This document shows, piece by piece, positions 35,743 to 46,389 of a stretch of DNA of 64,000 nt. Source of the stretch: Bacillus sp. T33-2 (lineage in GTDB: Bacteria > Bacillota > Bacilli > Bacillales > Cytobacillaceae); the NCBI RefSeq assembly GCF_002860205.1, contig NZ_PGVB01000024.1, positions 1 through 64,000 of the forward strand, read 5' to 3'. A model generated the notes under the pieces. It was given only the letters and a program-made list of their open reading frames with translations. It had not been told where the DNA came from and made no database searches. The position numbers and the translations under genes are program-made. Every line of letters begins with the position of its first letter. The stretch's first letter is position 1.

Positions 35743-38361
35743 ATGGCAGCTTACACGCCAATGATCAAACAGTATTTACAGATTAAGGAAGACTATCAAG
35801 ATGCCTTTTTATTTTTCAGGCTGGGCGACTTCTATGAAATGTTTTTTGATGACGCCCTGAAGGCTTCCCAGGAGCTTGAAATTACATTGACCAGCAGGGA
35901 AGGCGGCAGTGAGGAACGCATCCCGATGTGCGGTGTCCCCTATCATTCCGCTCCCCAATATATAGAACAACTCATTAACAAAGGCTTTAAAGTCGCGATT
36001 TGCGAACAAACAGAAGACCCTAAACAGGCAAAAGGCGTGGTGAGAAGGGAAGTGATCCAGCTCATTACTCCCGGCACCGTGATGGAGGGCAGAGGCCTTA
36101 CCGAAAAAGAAAATAATTTCATCGCTACTTTGACCGTTTTTGAAGACGATACATATGGATTCGCCTCCAGTGACCTGTCGACTGGTGAAAGCAGGGCAAC
36201 TCTGTGCGGCAGCATGGAAGATGTCCTCAATGAGCTGTCCCTTACAGGGGCAAAGGAAATCGTGGTTGACAGTTCTTTGACGAAGGAGCTGCAGCAAAAG
36301 CTGAACGAGCGGTCCCCGGTCGCATTGTCATTAGAGGACAATACAGTTTGCGGGGATTCTTTTAAGCATCTGTTGAGTGATTTGCAGGATGACAAGCACT
36401 GCTTTACAGCGTCAAGATTGTTCAATTACCTTCACAGAACCCAAAAACGCAGCCTTGACCACCTGCAAAAGATATCTATATATGAAGTGCATCAGTATAT
36501 GAAAATTGATTATTTCTCAAAACGCAACCTCGAGTTGACTGAGACAATCAGGTCGGCTTCGAAGAAAGGCTCGCTCCTCTGGCTGCTGGATGAAACGATG
36601 ACAGCAATGGGAGGGCGGATGCTGAAACAATGGATCAACCGCCCGCTTTTAAGCCAAAAAGAGATTGAAAGCCGCCAGGCGATGGTCGAAACGTTCATCA
36701 GCCATTATTTTGAAAGGCAGGAGCTTAGGGAGAAGCTGAAGGAAGTTTATGACCTTGAGCGGCTTGCCGGCCGTGTCGCATTTGGGAATGTCAACGCAAG
36801 GGACCTAATCCAGCTGAAGCGTTCCCTGTTGCAGGTGCCCCGCCTGAAGCAGGTGCTTGAAATGCTGCCGGATGCCGAGGTGAAGCAGCTGGCTGGGCTG
36901 CTTGATCCTTGTGAGCCGGTGACTGATCTGCTGGAACGTGCACTCGTTGATAATCCGCCTGTTTCAATCAAAGAAGGCAATATCATCCGGGATGGCTTTG
37001 ACGGGCGGCTGGACCAGTACCGGGATGCGAGCCGCAACGGAAAGACCTGGATTGCCATGCTCGAACGTCAGGAACGTGAAAAAACCGGCATCAAGTCATT
37101 AAAGATCGGTTATAATCGGGTGTTTGGCTACTATATAGAGGTAACACGGGCGAATCTGCATTTGCTTAAGGAAGGCCAATATGAAAGGAAACAGACGCTT
37201 TCGAACGCGGAGCGCTTCATTACGCCTGAGCTTAAGGAAAAAGAAGACTTGATTTTGCAGGCCGAGGAACAAAGTACGGAGCTTGAGTATGAGCTGTTTG
37301 TCACAATCAGGGAAACGGTGAAGGAATATATCCCGAGACTGCAGGCCCTCGCCAGGACAGTGAGTGAGCTCGATGTCCTGCTTGCCTTTGCGGAAATTAG
37401 CCAACAGCGCCGCTATGTGAAACCGGCTTTTTCAGATGAGCGCCGGATTACATTATTTGAAGGGCGACACCCGGTTGTTGAAAAAGTCATGGGCATCCAG
37501 GAATATGTCCCAAACGACTGCCATATGGATCAGGACAGGGAAATCCTGCTGATCACAGGTCCGAACATGTCAGGGAAAAGTACGTATATGCGGCAAATTG
37601 CCCTGACCGCCATCATGGCCCAAATTGGCTGCTTTGTTCCGGCTACAGAGGCCGTTTTGCCGATTTTTGACCAGGTTTTCACGAGGATAGGGGCCGCGGA
37701 CGATCTGATTTCAGGGCAAAGCACGTTCATGGTCGAAATGCTTGAAGCCAATAATGCAATCACGAACGCAACGAGGGACAGCCTCATCCTGTTTGATGAA
37801 ATCGGACGGGGCACATCGACCTATGACGGAATGGCCCTGGCCCAGGCGATGATTGAATTCATCCATCACCGGATTGGCGCCAAAACACTGTTCTCAACCC
37901 ATTACCATGAATTGACGACGCTGGAATCAGAGCTTGAGAAGGTTAAAAATGTCCATGTCAGTGCGGTCGAGCATAACGGAACGGTCGTGTTCCTTCACAA
38001 AATAAAGGAAGGGCCTGCCGATAAAAGCTACGGCATCCATGTTGCGCAGCTCGCCAAGCTTCCTGATGAGCTGATCACGCGTGCAGGAGAAATTTTGGCA
38101 GCACTTGAACAACAGGATGCAACTGCGCCTGTTCCTGTCATGGCAGTTGCAGTCAATAGCATAAATGAAACAGATAACCCAATTTCGGCGAAAGAAGCCC
38201 AACTGTCATTCTTTGACGAGCAGCCTGAACCGAAAAAAGGGACTGCGAGCAAAAAAGAAAAACGGGTTCTTGATCAGTTGACTGAACTTGAAATTTTGGA
38301 TATGACTCCCTTGCAGGCAATGAATGTCCTTTATGAACTGCAAAGAAAACTGCGCAGCTGA
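35743..38361 (+). CDS. mutS: DNA mismatch repair protein MutS
   Basis: An 872-residue MutS that recognises mismatches and recruits MutL. The mismatch-binding motif is [15 protein letters not shown] near the N-terminus (Phe-X-Glu). The ATPase has Walker [10 protein letters not shown], Walker [17 protein letters not shown], and a helix-turn-helix near the end. The C-terminal tail contains SFFDEQPEP, a beta-clamp-like motif. I chose ATG 35743, 5 nt after GGAGG; the TTG at 35731 lies in front of that site. It is followed by mutL. Confidence 0.96.
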   Translation: MAAYTPMIKQYLQIKEDYQDAFLFFRLGDFYEMFFDDALKASQELEITLTSREGGSEERIPMCGVPYHSAPQYIEQLINKGFKVAICEQTEDPKQAKGVVRREVIQLITPGTVMEGRGLTEKENNFIATLTVFEDDTYGFASSDLSTGESRATLCGSMEDVLNELSLTGAKEIVVDSSLTKELQQKLNERSPVALSLEDNTVCGDSFKHLLSDLQDDKHCFTASRLFNYLHRTQKRSLDHLQKISIYEVHQYMKIDYFSKRNLELTETIRSASKKGSLLWLLDETMTAMGGRMLKQWINRPLLSQKEIESRQAMVETFISHYFERQELREKLKEVYDLERLAGRVAFGNVNARDLIQLKRSLLQVPRLKQVLEMLPDAEVKQLAGLLDPCEPVTDLLERALVDNPPVSIKEGNIIRDGFDGRLDQYRDASRNGKTWIAMLERQEREKTGIKSLKIGYNRVFGYYIEVTRANLHLLKEGQYERKQTLSNAERFITPELKEKEDLILQAEEQSTELEYELFVTIRETVKEYIPRLQALARTVSELDVLLAFAEISQQRRYVKPAFSDERRITLFEGRHPVVEKVMGIQEYVPNDCHMDQDREILLITGPNMSGKSTYMRQIALTAIMAQIGCFVPATEAVLPIFDQVFTRIGAADDLISGQSTFMVEMLEANNAITNATRDSLILFDEIGRGTSTYDGMALAQAMIEFIHHRIGAKTLFSTHYHELTTLESELEKVKNVHVSAVEHNGTVVFLHKIKEGPADKSYGIHVAQLAKLPDELITRAGEILAALEQQDATAPVPVMAVAVNSINETDNPISAKEAQLSFFDEQPEPKKGTASKKEKRVLDQLTELEILDMTPLQAMNVLYELQRKLRS

Positions 38362-38393
38362 CCTGTTATTACTAGCCGCCGGAGGTGAAATTC

Positions 38394-40346
38394 TTGGGAA
38401 AAATTATTCAGCTTGATGACGCGTTATCGAATAAAATAGCGGCCGGCGAGGTGGTTGAACGGCCAGCTTCCGTCGTGAAGGAGCTTGTCGAAAATGCGAT
38501 TGATGCGGGAAGTACAGTTGTTGAAATAGACATTGAAGAAGCCGGCCTTGCAAGGATCAGAATTACCGATAATGGGGATGGCATCGAGGAAGAGGATGTA
38601 CCGCTTGCTTTCCAGCGCCATGCGACAAGCAAAATCAAGGATGACAGCGATTTGTTCAGGATCCGCACCCTTGGCTTCCGCGGTGAAGCATTGCCAAGTA
38701 TTGCCTCGGTTTCACGGCTTGAACTGAAAACCTCGACAGGCATCGGGGCAGGTACCAGGCTTCTCATCGAAGGGGGCAGGATCGAATCCATCGGTAAAGC
38801 GGACAGCCGAAAGGGTACTGATATAACGGTTACGGATTTGTTTTTCAATACACCCGCCCGGCTGAAATATATGAAGACCATCCATACCGAGCTCGGCAAT
38901 ATCACCGATGTCGTAAACCGGCTTGCCCTTGCCAATCCCGGTGTTTCGATCCGGCTCATCCATAACGAAAGAAAACTGCTGCACACAAACGGCAATGGCG
39001 ATGTGCGCCAGGTGCTGGCCGCAATTTATGGCATTAACATCGTAAAAAATTTGGTTCCGGTTGCGGGACAGTCCCTTGATTTCCGGATTGACGGTTTCAT
39101 TTCTCTTCCGGAAATCACCCGGGCCTCAAGGAACTATGTGTCCACAATGATCAATGGCCGGTTCATCAAAAACTATGCGCTGGTGAAAGCAATACTTGAT
39201 GGGTATCACACACTGCTGCCTGTTGGACGTTATCCAGTGGTCCTGCTTAATATCTCAATGGATCCGCTCCTTGTCGACGTCAACGTGCATCCATCAAAAA
39301 TGGAGGTCCGCCTTAGCAAGGAGCAGGAATTGAATGAACTCGTTTCAACATCAATCAAGAATGCATTCAAGTCAAAAGAACTGATCCCACCCGGCATGAT
39401 TCCAAAAAAAGCTGTTAAACCAAAATCGGAACAAACCTTCTTGGACCTTGACCATTTGCCCGTAACGGTAAAAGAGACGGAAATGGCACAAACGGAGAGA
39501 ACCGAAGCTATGCCGGAAAATGGGTACAATCCTTCTGTAACCAATCCTTTTGTGGATGAACCAAATGACCTGAAACGGGAACATGAAGAATTCATACAAA
39601 GTTCTGAGCAAGAGCGTTTCGCGCAAGACCCACAGACAGAGCGTGTGCGACAAATCCCTGAGCCAAAGAGTCTGGTTCAAATCCCTGAGCCGGAGCGATT
39701 GCCACAATTCCCTGAGCCGGAAGCAACTCATTGGAGCCGTGAAATTAGCGAACAGGCTAGCCCTCGTGTGCCGCCGCTGTACCCAATCGGACAGATGCAC
39801 GGGACATATATCCTTGCCCAGAATGACAAAGGGCTGTATATCATTGACCAGCATGCCGCCCAGGAAAGGATTAAGTATGAATATTTCAGGGAAAAAGTCG
39901 GCAAGGTGGAAAGCGAGCTTCAGGAAATGCTCGTGCCGCTTACATTCGAGTATTCAACCGATGAATCCATAAAGATTAATGAATACCGCCATGAACTCGA
40001 AAAAGTGGGGGTATTCCTCGAGCCATTCGGCATTAACAGCTTCATTGTACGCTCCCATCCACAGTGGTTCCCGCATGGAGAAGAAAAAGAATTGATTGAG
40101 GAACTCATTGAACAGCTGTTGTCCAAGAAAAAGCCGGATATCAAAAAGCTTAGGGAAGAAGCGGCGATCATGATGAGCTGCAAGGGGTCGATCAAGGCCA
40201 ACCACCATTTGAGGAATGATGAAATCCAGGCGCTGCTTGATGAACTTCGGCGGTCATCCGACCCATTCACATGCCCGCATGGACGCCCGATCATCGTTCA
40301 TTATTCGACTTATGAAATGGAAAAAATGTTCAAGCGTGTAATGTAA
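38394..40346 (+). CDS. mutL: DNA mismatch repair protein MutL
   Basis: A 650-residue MutL. N-terminal GHKL ATPase ([38 protein letters not shown]), a long linker (about 330-460), and a C-terminal dimerisation/endonuclease domain with [12 protein letters not shown], matching the DQHAX2EX4E nicking motif of non-E. coli MutL. The linker contains three tandem 9-residue repeats of QIPEPxxxx type (39651-39731). The start is TTG 38394, 7 nt after GGAGGTG, giving [18 protein letters not shown] 38385 overlaps that site. Confidence 0.95.
   Translation: MGKIIQLDDALSNKIAAGEVVERPASVVKELVENAIDAGSTVVEIDIEEAGLARIRITDNGDGIEEEDVPLAFQRHATSKIKDDSDLFRIRTLGFRGEALPSIASVSRLELKTSTGIGAGTRLLIEGGRIESIGKADSRKGTDITVTDLFFNTPARLKYMKTIHTELGNITDVVNRLALANPGVSIRLIHNERKLLHTNGNGDVRQVLAAIYGINIVKNLVPVAGQSLDFRIDGFISLPEITRASRNYVSTMINGRFIKNYALVKAILDGYHTLLPVGRYPVVLLNISMDPLLVDVNVHPSKMEVRLSKEQELNELVSTSIKNAFKSKELIPPGMIPKKAVKPKSEQTFLDLDHLPVTVKETEMAQTERTEAMPENGYNPSVTNPFVDEPNDLKREHEEFIQSSEQERFAQDPQTERVRQIPEPKSLVQIPEPERLPQFPEPEATHWSREISEQASPRVPPLYPIGQMHGTYILAQNDKGLYIIDQHAAQERIKYEYFREKVGKVESELQEMLVPLTFEYSTDESIKINEYRHELEKVGVFLEPFGINSFIVRSHPQWFPHGEEKELIEELIEQLLSKKKPDIKKLREEAAIMMSCKGSIKANHHLRNDEIQALLDELRRSSDPFTCPHGRPIIVHYSTYEMEKMFKRVM
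39651..39731 (+). repeat. 27-bp tandem repeat inside mutL linker
   Basis: CAAATCCCTGAGCC begins units at 39651 and 39678, and CAATTCCCTGAGCC at 39705, an exact 27-bp (9-codon) period. It encodes [18 protein letters not shown] and QFPEPEATH. Confidence 0.9.
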
Positions 40347-40380
40347 AAAAACAGCGGTTCCTTTGGGAATCGCTGTTTTT
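40346..40380. terminator. mutL terminator, symmetrical
   Basis: ACAGCG-G-TTCC (40351-40361) pairs with GGAA-T-CGCTGT (40366-40376) with A-run and T-run flanks. It can also end the small minus-strand gene that faces it. Confidence 0.8.
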
Positions 40381-40439
40381 AAGAATGATCTAAACGCCTC
40401 TTGTCGGAGTATCAAGATTAAGTATTATTGCTGTCAATG

Positions 40440-40673
40440 CTATTTAGAGTTGTTGTTATTTTTCTTTCTTAAACCCAAAAGTCCGGCTAAGCCCAGCAGC
40501 CCGATCCAGCCCATATCCATGTCATCACCATTGCCATTATCTCCACCTTGAGCTATTTGAGTGACTACGTTAGCGTTTGTTTCAGAGCTGCTGTTATGAG
40601 CATGGACTGCGAGACCCAATAACATGGTTGTCAAAGAGAGCGCGCAAAATGAATAGAGCAATTTTTTAGTCAC
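40440..40673 (-). CDS. WGxxGxxG-like small exported protein
   Basis: A 77-residue exported or membrane-anchored peptide. The N-terminus is a signal-peptide-like helix (KKLLYSFCALSLTTMLLGLAVHA). The middle is polar, and the C-terminus has an acidic GDDMDMGW followed by a Gly/Leu helix (IGLLGLAGLLGL) and a basic RKK tail. This matches the small WGxxGxxG family of Firmicutes, except that the first Trp is Met here (MGWIGLLG). GTG 40673 has AAAGGAGGG upstream. Function unknown; the tail looks like a membrane-anchor or sorting signal. Confidence 0.75.
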   Translation of the reverse strand: MTKKLLYSFCALSLTTMLLGLAVHAHNSSSETNANVVTQIAQGGDNGNGDDMDMGWIGLLGLAGLLGLRKKNNNNSK

Positions 40674-40822
40674 ACTTTTCCCTCCTTTCAATAATTGGTA
40701 ACATTAATGTGTGCAATAAAAGTACCAATATACTGTGGGGATATGTGGAAAAGTGAATCAATAACTATAATAAGCTTGAGCCACGGTCTACTGGCTGCGC
40801 TTGTTGCTTTAATATGGTCTTT

Positions 40823-41830
40823 TTATCTTACGGCCGGCTGGAGCTTATGGATGAACTTCAGCGCTTGTCCAGTCCCGATTGCTACAGATTCAAGCGGATT
40901 GGGCGCCAGGTGCACAGGAACGACAATTTCCTTCCCGAGCCATTCCTGCATGCCGTTAAGCAGCGCTCCGCCCCCAGAGAGGATGACGCCCCGGTCAACG
41001 ATGTCACCGCTCAACTCCGCAGGGCAGTCTTCAAGTGTCGCCCTTATAGCTTCTAAAACATGGCCAAGTGATTCTCTCATTGCATCCCGGATTTCAGTCG
41101 ACCTGAGTGTGATCGTTTTAGGAAGCCCTGTCACAAGGTCGCGGCCCCGGACTTCCATTTCCATTTCCTTATGGTCAATCAGCGCATAGCCGATCTCCAT
41201 TTTAATCTTTTCAGCCGTTCTTTCCCCGATCAGGACGTTGTATTCTTTTCGCACGTACTGAACAATATCTTCATCAAGCCTGTCTCCACCCACCCGGATG
41301 GAATGGCAGGCAACAACCCCTCCGAAAGAAATGATGGCCACCTCTGTCGTGCCGCCGCCGATATCGACGACTACATTCGCGACAGGCTCATCAACCGGAA
41401 GGCCTGCTCCAATTGCAGCTGCGACTGGTTCTTCAATTATATGTACTTTTTTTGCACCAGCATTTCGTACAGCATCATGAATAGCCCGGCGCTCTACGCT
41501 TGTTGAGCCGGATGGGGTGCATACTACGACATTTGGTTTGCGGATGGCAAAGCCTGCTATTTTAGATGCCTTTTTCATAATGTGCTTTAGCATTTCGGTT
41601 GTAATGTCAAAGTCGGCAATGACTCCATCCTTTAACGGGCGGATTGCCACGATTTTGCCAGGGGTCTTGCCGATCATTTCTTTTGCTTCTTTTCCCACGG
41701 CGAGGACATTTTTAGTTTCTGTATCGATAGCGACCACTGATGGTTCGTTCAGCGCAATGCCTTTATTTTTACTGTACACGAGAGTATTTGCTGTTCCTAA
41801 ATCAATTCCAATTTCAGATGTTGATAACAT
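40823..41830 (-). CDS. mreBH: Rod shape-determining protein MreBH
   Basis: An actin-like MreB paralogue of about 335 residues that guides lateral wall synthesis and, in B. subtilis, the LytE hydrolase. Nucleotide-binding motifs are intact ([44 protein letters not shown]). Similarity to MreBH is stronger than to MreB or Mbl. I favour ATG 41830 ([12 protein letters not shown]) by family length, although the better ribosome binding site (GAGGG) suits GTG 41839. It is transcribed against its neighbours, between mutL and miaA. Confidence 0.9.
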   Translation of the reverse strand: MLSTSEIGIDLGTANTLVYSKNKGIALNEPSVVAIDTETKNVLAVGKEAKEMIGKTPGKIVAIRPLKDGVIADFDITTEMLKHIMKKASKIAGFAIRKPNVVVCTPSGSTSVERRAIHDAVRNAGAKKVHIIEEPVAAAIGAGLPVDEPVANVVVDIGGGTTEVAIISFGGVVACHSIRVGGDRLDEDIVQYVRKEYNVLIGERTAEKIKMEIGYALIDHKEMEMEVRGRDLVTGLPKTITLRSTEIRDAMRESLGHVLEAIRATLEDCPAELSGDIVDRGVILSGGGALLNGMQEWLGKEIVVPVHLAPNPLESVAIGTGQALKFIHKLQPAVR

Positions 41831-42133
41831 TCGTTTCACCCAGTTTCCCTCTAGAATAAATACCATCATAAACTTCTATTAAATTAACACGATTAAGGGG
41901 GTAAATAGGGATTTGTTACGGAATCGTTATGCAAATGTAAAAAAAGAGGAAAATAATATCAAACCCTGAAATTTTTTGTCGGAAAAAGGCGGGCTGATGA
42001 ATAGCATGCCGAAAAAAGGGGTAGAATAGATTGATGTTCAACTGCTTGGAGAATATATGTTAGGATTGAAATTAGAACGACAGGGCAGCAGGAAACCTGA
42101 TGTTTTAAAATAAAAAAGGCAGTGTGAAAAAGC

Positions 42134-43096
42134 TTGGAACAAAAACAGAAGCTGTTAGTATTGATTGGTCCAACCGCGGTAGGCAAGACAAAACTGAGCA
42201 TTCAGCTCGCCAAAAGGTTTAATGGAGAAATCATCAGCGGTGATTCGATGCAAATCTATAAGGGCATGGATATCGGTACTGCGAAAATTACCGAAGAGGA
42301 AACGGAAGGAATCCCCCACCATTTGATAGACATAAAGAACCCTGATGAGCCATTTTCAGTTGCGGAATTCCAGGAGCTTGTCCGAAAAAAAATCACCGGG
42401 ATTTCCGCCCGGGGAAAACTTCCGATGATTGTCGGCGGGACAGGTTTGTATATCCAATCCGTGATCTACGATTATCAATTTTCCGATGCACCTTCCGAAC
42501 CACAATTTCGGGAAAGCCTTGAAACAGAAGCCGGTCAAACAGGCGGCGTGGAAAAGCTACATGCCAGGCTTGCAGAAATTGACCCGGAAAGCGCAGAACG
42601 AATTCATCCCAATAATGTGCGGAGGGTGATCAGGGCACTTGAAATCCATCATTGCACCGGCATGACGATGACCGAGTACCAGCAGGAGCAGCAGCCGGAC
42701 TTATTATATCAAACCGCATTGGTAGGGCTCACAATGGACAGGGACAAATTATACGAGCGCATCGACATGAGGGTTGACCTGATGATGCAGCAAGGTTTGC
42801 TTGAAGAGGTGGAAAGCCTCTATAAGGCTGGTATAAGAGACTGCCAGTCAATCCAGGCGATAGGTTACAAGGAACTGTACGATTATTTAGACGAGAAGGT
42901 AAGCCTTGACGATGCGATTGAAATTTTAAAGAAGAATTCCCGGCGATATGCCAAAAGGCAGCTCACCTGGTTTCGCAATAAAATGGATGTCGAATGGTTT
43001 GACATGTCAGAACCGATCGACCCGGAAAAAAAATTCGCGGAAATTTCCCGCTTCATTGAAGGAAAGCTTCAAATAACAGCGAATACATATTATTAG
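42134..43096 (+). CDS. miaA: tRNA dimethylallyltransferase
   Basis: A 320-residue enzyme that transfers a dimethylallyl group to A37 of tRNAs, the substrate for MiaB. The P-loop is GPTAVGKT near residue 14, followed by [18 protein letters not shown] and [10 protein letters not shown]. The start appears to be TTG 42134 with only a weak AAAGGCAG upstream, possibly limiting translation. hfq follows 22 bases after its stop, the widely conserved miaA-hfq pair. Confidence 0.95.
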   Translation: MEQKQKLLVLIGPTAVGKTKLSIQLAKRFNGEIISGDSMQIYKGMDIGTAKITEEETEGIPHHLIDIKNPDEPFSVAEFQELVRKKITGISARGKLPMIVGGTGLYIQSVIYDYQFSDAPSEPQFRESLETEAGQTGGVEKLHARLAEIDPESAERIHPNNVRRVIRALEIHHCTGMTMTEYQQEQQPDLLYQTALVGLTMDRDKLYERIDMRVDLMMQQGLLEEVESLYKAGIRDCQSIQAIGYKELYDYLDEKVSLDDAIEILKKNSRRYAKRQLTWFRNKMDVEWFDMSEPIDPEKKFAEISRFIEGKLQITANTYY

Positions 43097-43118
43097 AGAT
43101 AAAAGAGGAGGATCCACA

Positions 43119-43349
43119 ATGAAACAAATTAACATTCAAGACCAGTATTTAAACCAGCTTCGTAAAGACGGGACCAATGTGACAGTCTTTTTATTAAATG
43201 GCTTCCAGCTGAGGGGCCAAATAAAAGGCTTTGACAACTTTACTGTACTATTCGAATCTGAGGGCAAACAGCAGCTTGTCTACAAGCATGCAATCTCAAC
43301 ATTCGCTCCGCAGAGAAATGTCCAGATCGATTTGGAAGGCCAGCAATAA
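43119..43349 (+). CDS. hfq: RNA chaperone Hfq
   Basis: A 76-residue Sm-like protein forming a hexameric RNA-binding ring. Sm1 ([23 protein letters not shown]) and Sm2 ([12 protein letters not shown], with YKHAIS) are complete, and it has the short C-terminus usual in Bacillus. AGAGGAGGA is upstream. It probably shares transcripts with miaA and ends at its own terminator. Confidence 0.96.
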   Translation: MKQINIQDQYLNQLRKDGTNVTVFLLNGFQLRGQIKGFDNFTVLFESEGKQQLVYKHAISTFAPQRNVQIDLEGQQ

Positions 43350-43378
43350 ACCCGGCTATCCTGAATACTGTCAATAAT

Positions 43379-43406
43379 AAGTCCGCCCATCAGCGGGCTT
43401 TTTATT
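43379..43406 (+). terminator. miaA-hfq terminator
   Basis: AAGTCCGC (43379-43386) pairs with GCGGGCTT (43393-43400, one G-T pair), loop CCATCA, followed by TTTATT. Confidence 0.75.
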
Positions 43407-43700
43407 ATTCTTGGAGAATCGTGCATATTTTAATTTTTCAAAAATCTTTTTAATGATTCTCAACCCGCACGAATATACATAGAATTAACGGTTTATTTCT
43501 CGGGAAAGCGCAGGAAACGACACAAATCGTGACAAACCTGCGCATGTCTTGCAGAAGATGTCTATTTTTAAGGAATCAGGAATAAAGGAGCCTGGAAAAT
43601 CGTACAGGCCGGCGATTGAATGGAAGCCGGCCTAATGCAGGCCATCATATAGGCTTTTGTCACGAAACAGGTTCAGGAGCGTATACTGTTCTAGAATGTG
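43407..43700. promoter_or_regulatory. spoVK upstream region with weak sporulation -10
   Basis: CATAGAAT at 43478-43485 differs by one base from the sigma-E -10 CATACAAT. I found no convincing -35. An in-frame extension upstream of spoVK exists but has no ribosome binding site and does not match the family. Nothing else is evident in this stretch. Confidence 0.35.
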
Positions 43701-43711
43701 AGGTGAAAGCT

Positions 43712-44659
43712 TTGGACCAGCCGATTCGAATGAAAAATAACGGACAGATCAGCATTGTACTTAATGCTCAAAAAAGAAAAGAGTTAACGAAAGAATTACC
43801 CGATTCGCAAGTGGTTCCAAAGGCCATTCCCCCAGAACACACGGCTTTAAAAGAAATTGAGAATGAGTTGGGTTCGCTTGTCGGGATGGATGAAATGAAA
43901 CGTATGATCAAGGAAATCTATGCATGGATATATGTGAACAAGAAAAGGGAAGAAATAGGGCTGAGAGCCGGTAAACAAGCCCTCCATATGATGTTTAAAG
44001 GAAATCCTGGAACCGGAAAAACGACCGTCGCCAGATTGATAGGCAAGCTTTTTCAAAAAATGAACGTACTGTCGAAAGGACATCTGATCGAAGCGGAAAG
44101 GGCAGACCTTGTCGGTGAATATATCGGGCATACTGCGCAAAAAACGCGTGATTTAATCAAGAAGGCTGTTGGCGGCATCCTGTTCATTGACGAGGCCTAC
44201 TCACTCGGGCGGGGCGGGGAGAAGGATTTTGGAAAAGAAGCAATTGACACACTTGTGAAGCATATGGAGGATAAACAGCACGAGTTCATCCTCATTTTAG
44301 CTGGCTATTCCAGGGAAATGGATTATTTCCTCACCTTGAATCCCGGTTTGCATTCCCGGTTCCCGCTTGTAATCGAGTTTCCGGACTACACAATCGACCA
44401 GCTGATGGAAATCGCCCATCGGATGCTGATTGAGAGGGAGTACAATTTAAGCCATGAAGCAGAACGGAAGCTCCGTGAGCACCTTGCCTGGGTGAAATCC
44501 GCCTTAAGCCCCGCCAGCTTCTCAAACGGGCGCTACATCCGCAACGTCATTGAAAAGTCCATTCGTTCCCAGGCGATGAGGCTTCTCATGCTCCATCAAT
44601 TTGACCGGCACGATTTAATGACAATAAGGAGCAACGACCTCATCTTTGAGGAAGACTGA
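43712..44659 (+). CDS. spoVK: Stage V sporulation protein K (AAA ATPase)
   Basis: A 315-residue CbbX/SpoVK-type AAA+ ATPase made in the mother cell and needed for spore maturation. Walker A GNPGTGKTT lies near residue 100; Walker B GGILFIDEAYSL and the sensor and Arg-finger region (LNPGLHSRFPLVIEF) follow. The start is TTG 43712 with GAGGTG 6 nt upstream, giving a length close to the B. subtilis protein; the longer upstream frame is rejected. An AT-rich repeat array follows it. Confidence 0.92.
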   Translation: MDQPIRMKNNGQISIVLNAQKRKELTKELPDSQVVPKAIPPEHTALKEIENELGSLVGMDEMKRMIKEIYAWIYVNKKREEIGLRAGKQALHMMFKGNPGTGKTTVARLIGKLFQKMNVLSKGHLIEAERADLVGEYIGHTAQKTRDLIKKAVGGILFIDEAYSLGRGGEKDFGKEAIDTLVKHMEDKQHEFILILAGYSREMDYFLTLNPGLHSRFPLVIEFPDYTIDQLMEIAHRMLIEREYNLSHEAERKLREHLAWVKSALSPASFSNGRYIRNVIEKSIRSQAMRLLMLHQFDRHDLMTIRSNDLIFEED

Positions 44660-44708
44660 AAATATACTAGCTTTTTTACCAGACAGTGTAATATCGTCGT
44701 TGAGATAT

Positions 44709-44979
44709 CAGCCAGAACATCACGTATATTAGCCGGAATAAAAATTTATTAGCCACTTTTTTATATTTGATTAGCTGGAAAAAATTTATTAGCTGCTTTT
44801 TCACATTTATTAGCCGGAAGAAAAATTTATTAGCCACTTTTTTATATTTGATTCACCGGAATAAATTTATTAGCCACTTCTTGACATTTATTAGCTGGAT
44901 ATTCACATATATTAGCTAGAAAAAAATTATTTTAGCCAGATTTTCACATATATTAGCCAAAATAGCTAATTTATTAGCA
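44709..44979. repeat. Hierarchical TTAGC repeat array (20-21 bp phase)
   Basis: TTAGC (or a one-base variant) starts at 44729, 44749, 44771, 44789, 44810, 44830, 44852, 44870, 44891, 44912, 44932, 44953 and 44974. Two unit types alternate: TTAGCYGGAA plus an A-run, and TTAGCCACT plus a T-run. Spacings 20, 22, 18, 21 repeat exactly, so 44729-44809 and 44810-44890 are two copies of an 81-bp higher-order unit. No reading frame or terminator is involved. A- and T-tracts recur about every two helical turns. Confidence 0.93.
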
Positions 44980-44994
44980 AACACCAAAAACAAC

Positions 44995-45025
44995 GGGATT
45001 CCGCAGCAAAGCAGGAATCCCTTTT
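44995..45025 (+). terminator. Terminator between repeat array and hflX
   Basis: GGGATTCC (44995-45002) pairs with GGAATCCC (45014-45021), followed by TTTT. It lies after the array, so spoVK transcripts probably include the repeats. Confidence 0.7.
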
Positions 45026-45116
45026 AATGCTCTTCAGATTTCTAAACATTTTAGTTCATACACTTTTTTTGGTATGATGATTTCAGGTATTTTTACCGAA
45101 GAAAGAAGGGCTTCAC

Positions 45117-46379
45117 TTGCAAAAACAAACTGATGCAGAAAGAGTCATCCTTGTTGGCTGCCAGACAACCGAGCATGACGATTTGCGGTTTCAATATTCA
45201 ATGGAGGAATTAGCGTCGCTGACGGAGACAGCAAAAGGGACAGTTGTAATTTCTGTTGTCCAGAAACGGGAACGCATTCATCCATCTACTTATATCGGAA
45301 AAGGCAAAGTGGAGGAGTTAAAGGCATTAGAAGCTGAATTTGAGGCAGACTTGATCATTTTCAATGACGAGCTGACGCCCAGCCAGCTACGCAACCTGTC
45401 TGCCCAGCTTGATGCACGGATTATTGACAGAACCCAGCTGATCCTTGATATTTTTGCACAGCGTGCGCGTTCCAAGGAGGGGAAGCTCCAGGTTGAGTTG
45501 GCCCAGCTCCACTATTTGCTGCCGCGGCTGGCCGGACGGGGGGCCGAAATGTCCAGGCTCGGAGCTGGAATCGGAACAAGGGGCCCAGGTGAAACAAAGC
45601 TGGAATCGGACAGGCGCCATATCCGCCGCAGAATTGATGAAATTAAGGCCCAGCTGGCTGTCATCGTCAAGCACCGCGACCGATACCGGGAACGCCGGAA
45701 TAAAAACAAGGCTTTCCAAATCGCCATTGCCGGATATACGAATGCGGGTAAATCCACGCTTTTCAACCGTCTCACCGAGGCAGATTCCTTCGAGGAAAAC
45801 CAGCTGTTTGCCACACTTGACCCCATGACAAGAAAAATCATCCTGCCAAGCGGATTTGCGGCCCTGATCACGGACACGGTTGGGTTTATCCAGGATTTGC
45901 CGACAACTTTGATTGCAGCATTCAGGTCTACGCTGGAAGAAGTAAAGGAAGCTGACCTGCTGCTTCATGTCGTCGACATGTCCAACCAGGATTATTTTTC
46001 CCATGAAAAAACAGTCAATAAATTGCTGGAAGACCTTGATGTCCATCAGATTCCCCAGATTGCCGTATATAACAAACGTGATATCCAGCATCCGGATTTT
46101 GTTCCCACCTCAAAGACGGATACCGTTTTCATAAGTGCTTTTTCAGAAGAAGACCGTTTCAAATTAAAACAGAAGATAGAAGAAGCTGTGATCGGCATGA
46201 TGGAGCCATTCTACGTCCATATCCCATCTACGGAGGGGAAGCTGCTCTCACAGCTGAAAAACGAAACGATCCTGAGGGAATTGACATTTGATGAAAACAA
46301 CCAGGTATATATATGCAAAGGATATGCCCTGAAGGATCACCAAATTTCAGGGCAGATGAATAAATTCACAGTCAGATAG
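45117..46379 (+). CDS. hflX: GTPase HflX
   Basis: A 420-residue Obg-HflX-family GTPase that binds and splits stalled ribosomes. An N-terminal HflX domain and basic coiled linker ([15 protein letters not shown]) precede the G domain with G1 GYTNAGKS (about 206-213), G3 [10 protein letters not shown] and G4 NKRD. The start is TTG with AGAAGGG upstream. ynbB follows 10 bases after its stop, as in B. subtilis (ynbA-ynbB). Confidence 0.93.
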   Translation: MQKQTDAERVILVGCQTTEHDDLRFQYSMEELASLTETAKGTVVISVVQKRERIHPSTYIGKGKVEELKALEAEFEADLIIFNDELTPSQLRNLSAQLDARIIDRTQLILDIFAQRARSKEGKLQVELAQLHYLLPRLAGRGAEMSRLGAGIGTRGPGETKLESDRRHIRRRIDEIKAQLAVIVKHRDRYRERRNKNKAFQIAIAGYTNAGKSTLFNRLTEADSFEENQLFATLDPMTRKIILPSGFAALITDTVGFIQDLPTTLIAAFRSTLEEVKEADLLLHVVDMSNQDYFSHEKTVNKLLEDLDVHQIPQIAVYNKRDIQHPDFVPTSKTDTVFISAFSEEDRFKLKQKIEEAVIGMMEPFYVHIPSTEGKLLSQLKNETILRELTFDENNQVYICKGYALKDHQISGQMNKFTVR

Positions 46380-46389
46380 GGAGAGCAGC

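Noticed and set aside
44709-44979. CRISPR array or terminator cluster in the TTAGC region
   Set aside because: Repeat cores are only about 5-10 bp with related flanks, no cas genes, and no stable stem with a T-tail inside the array.
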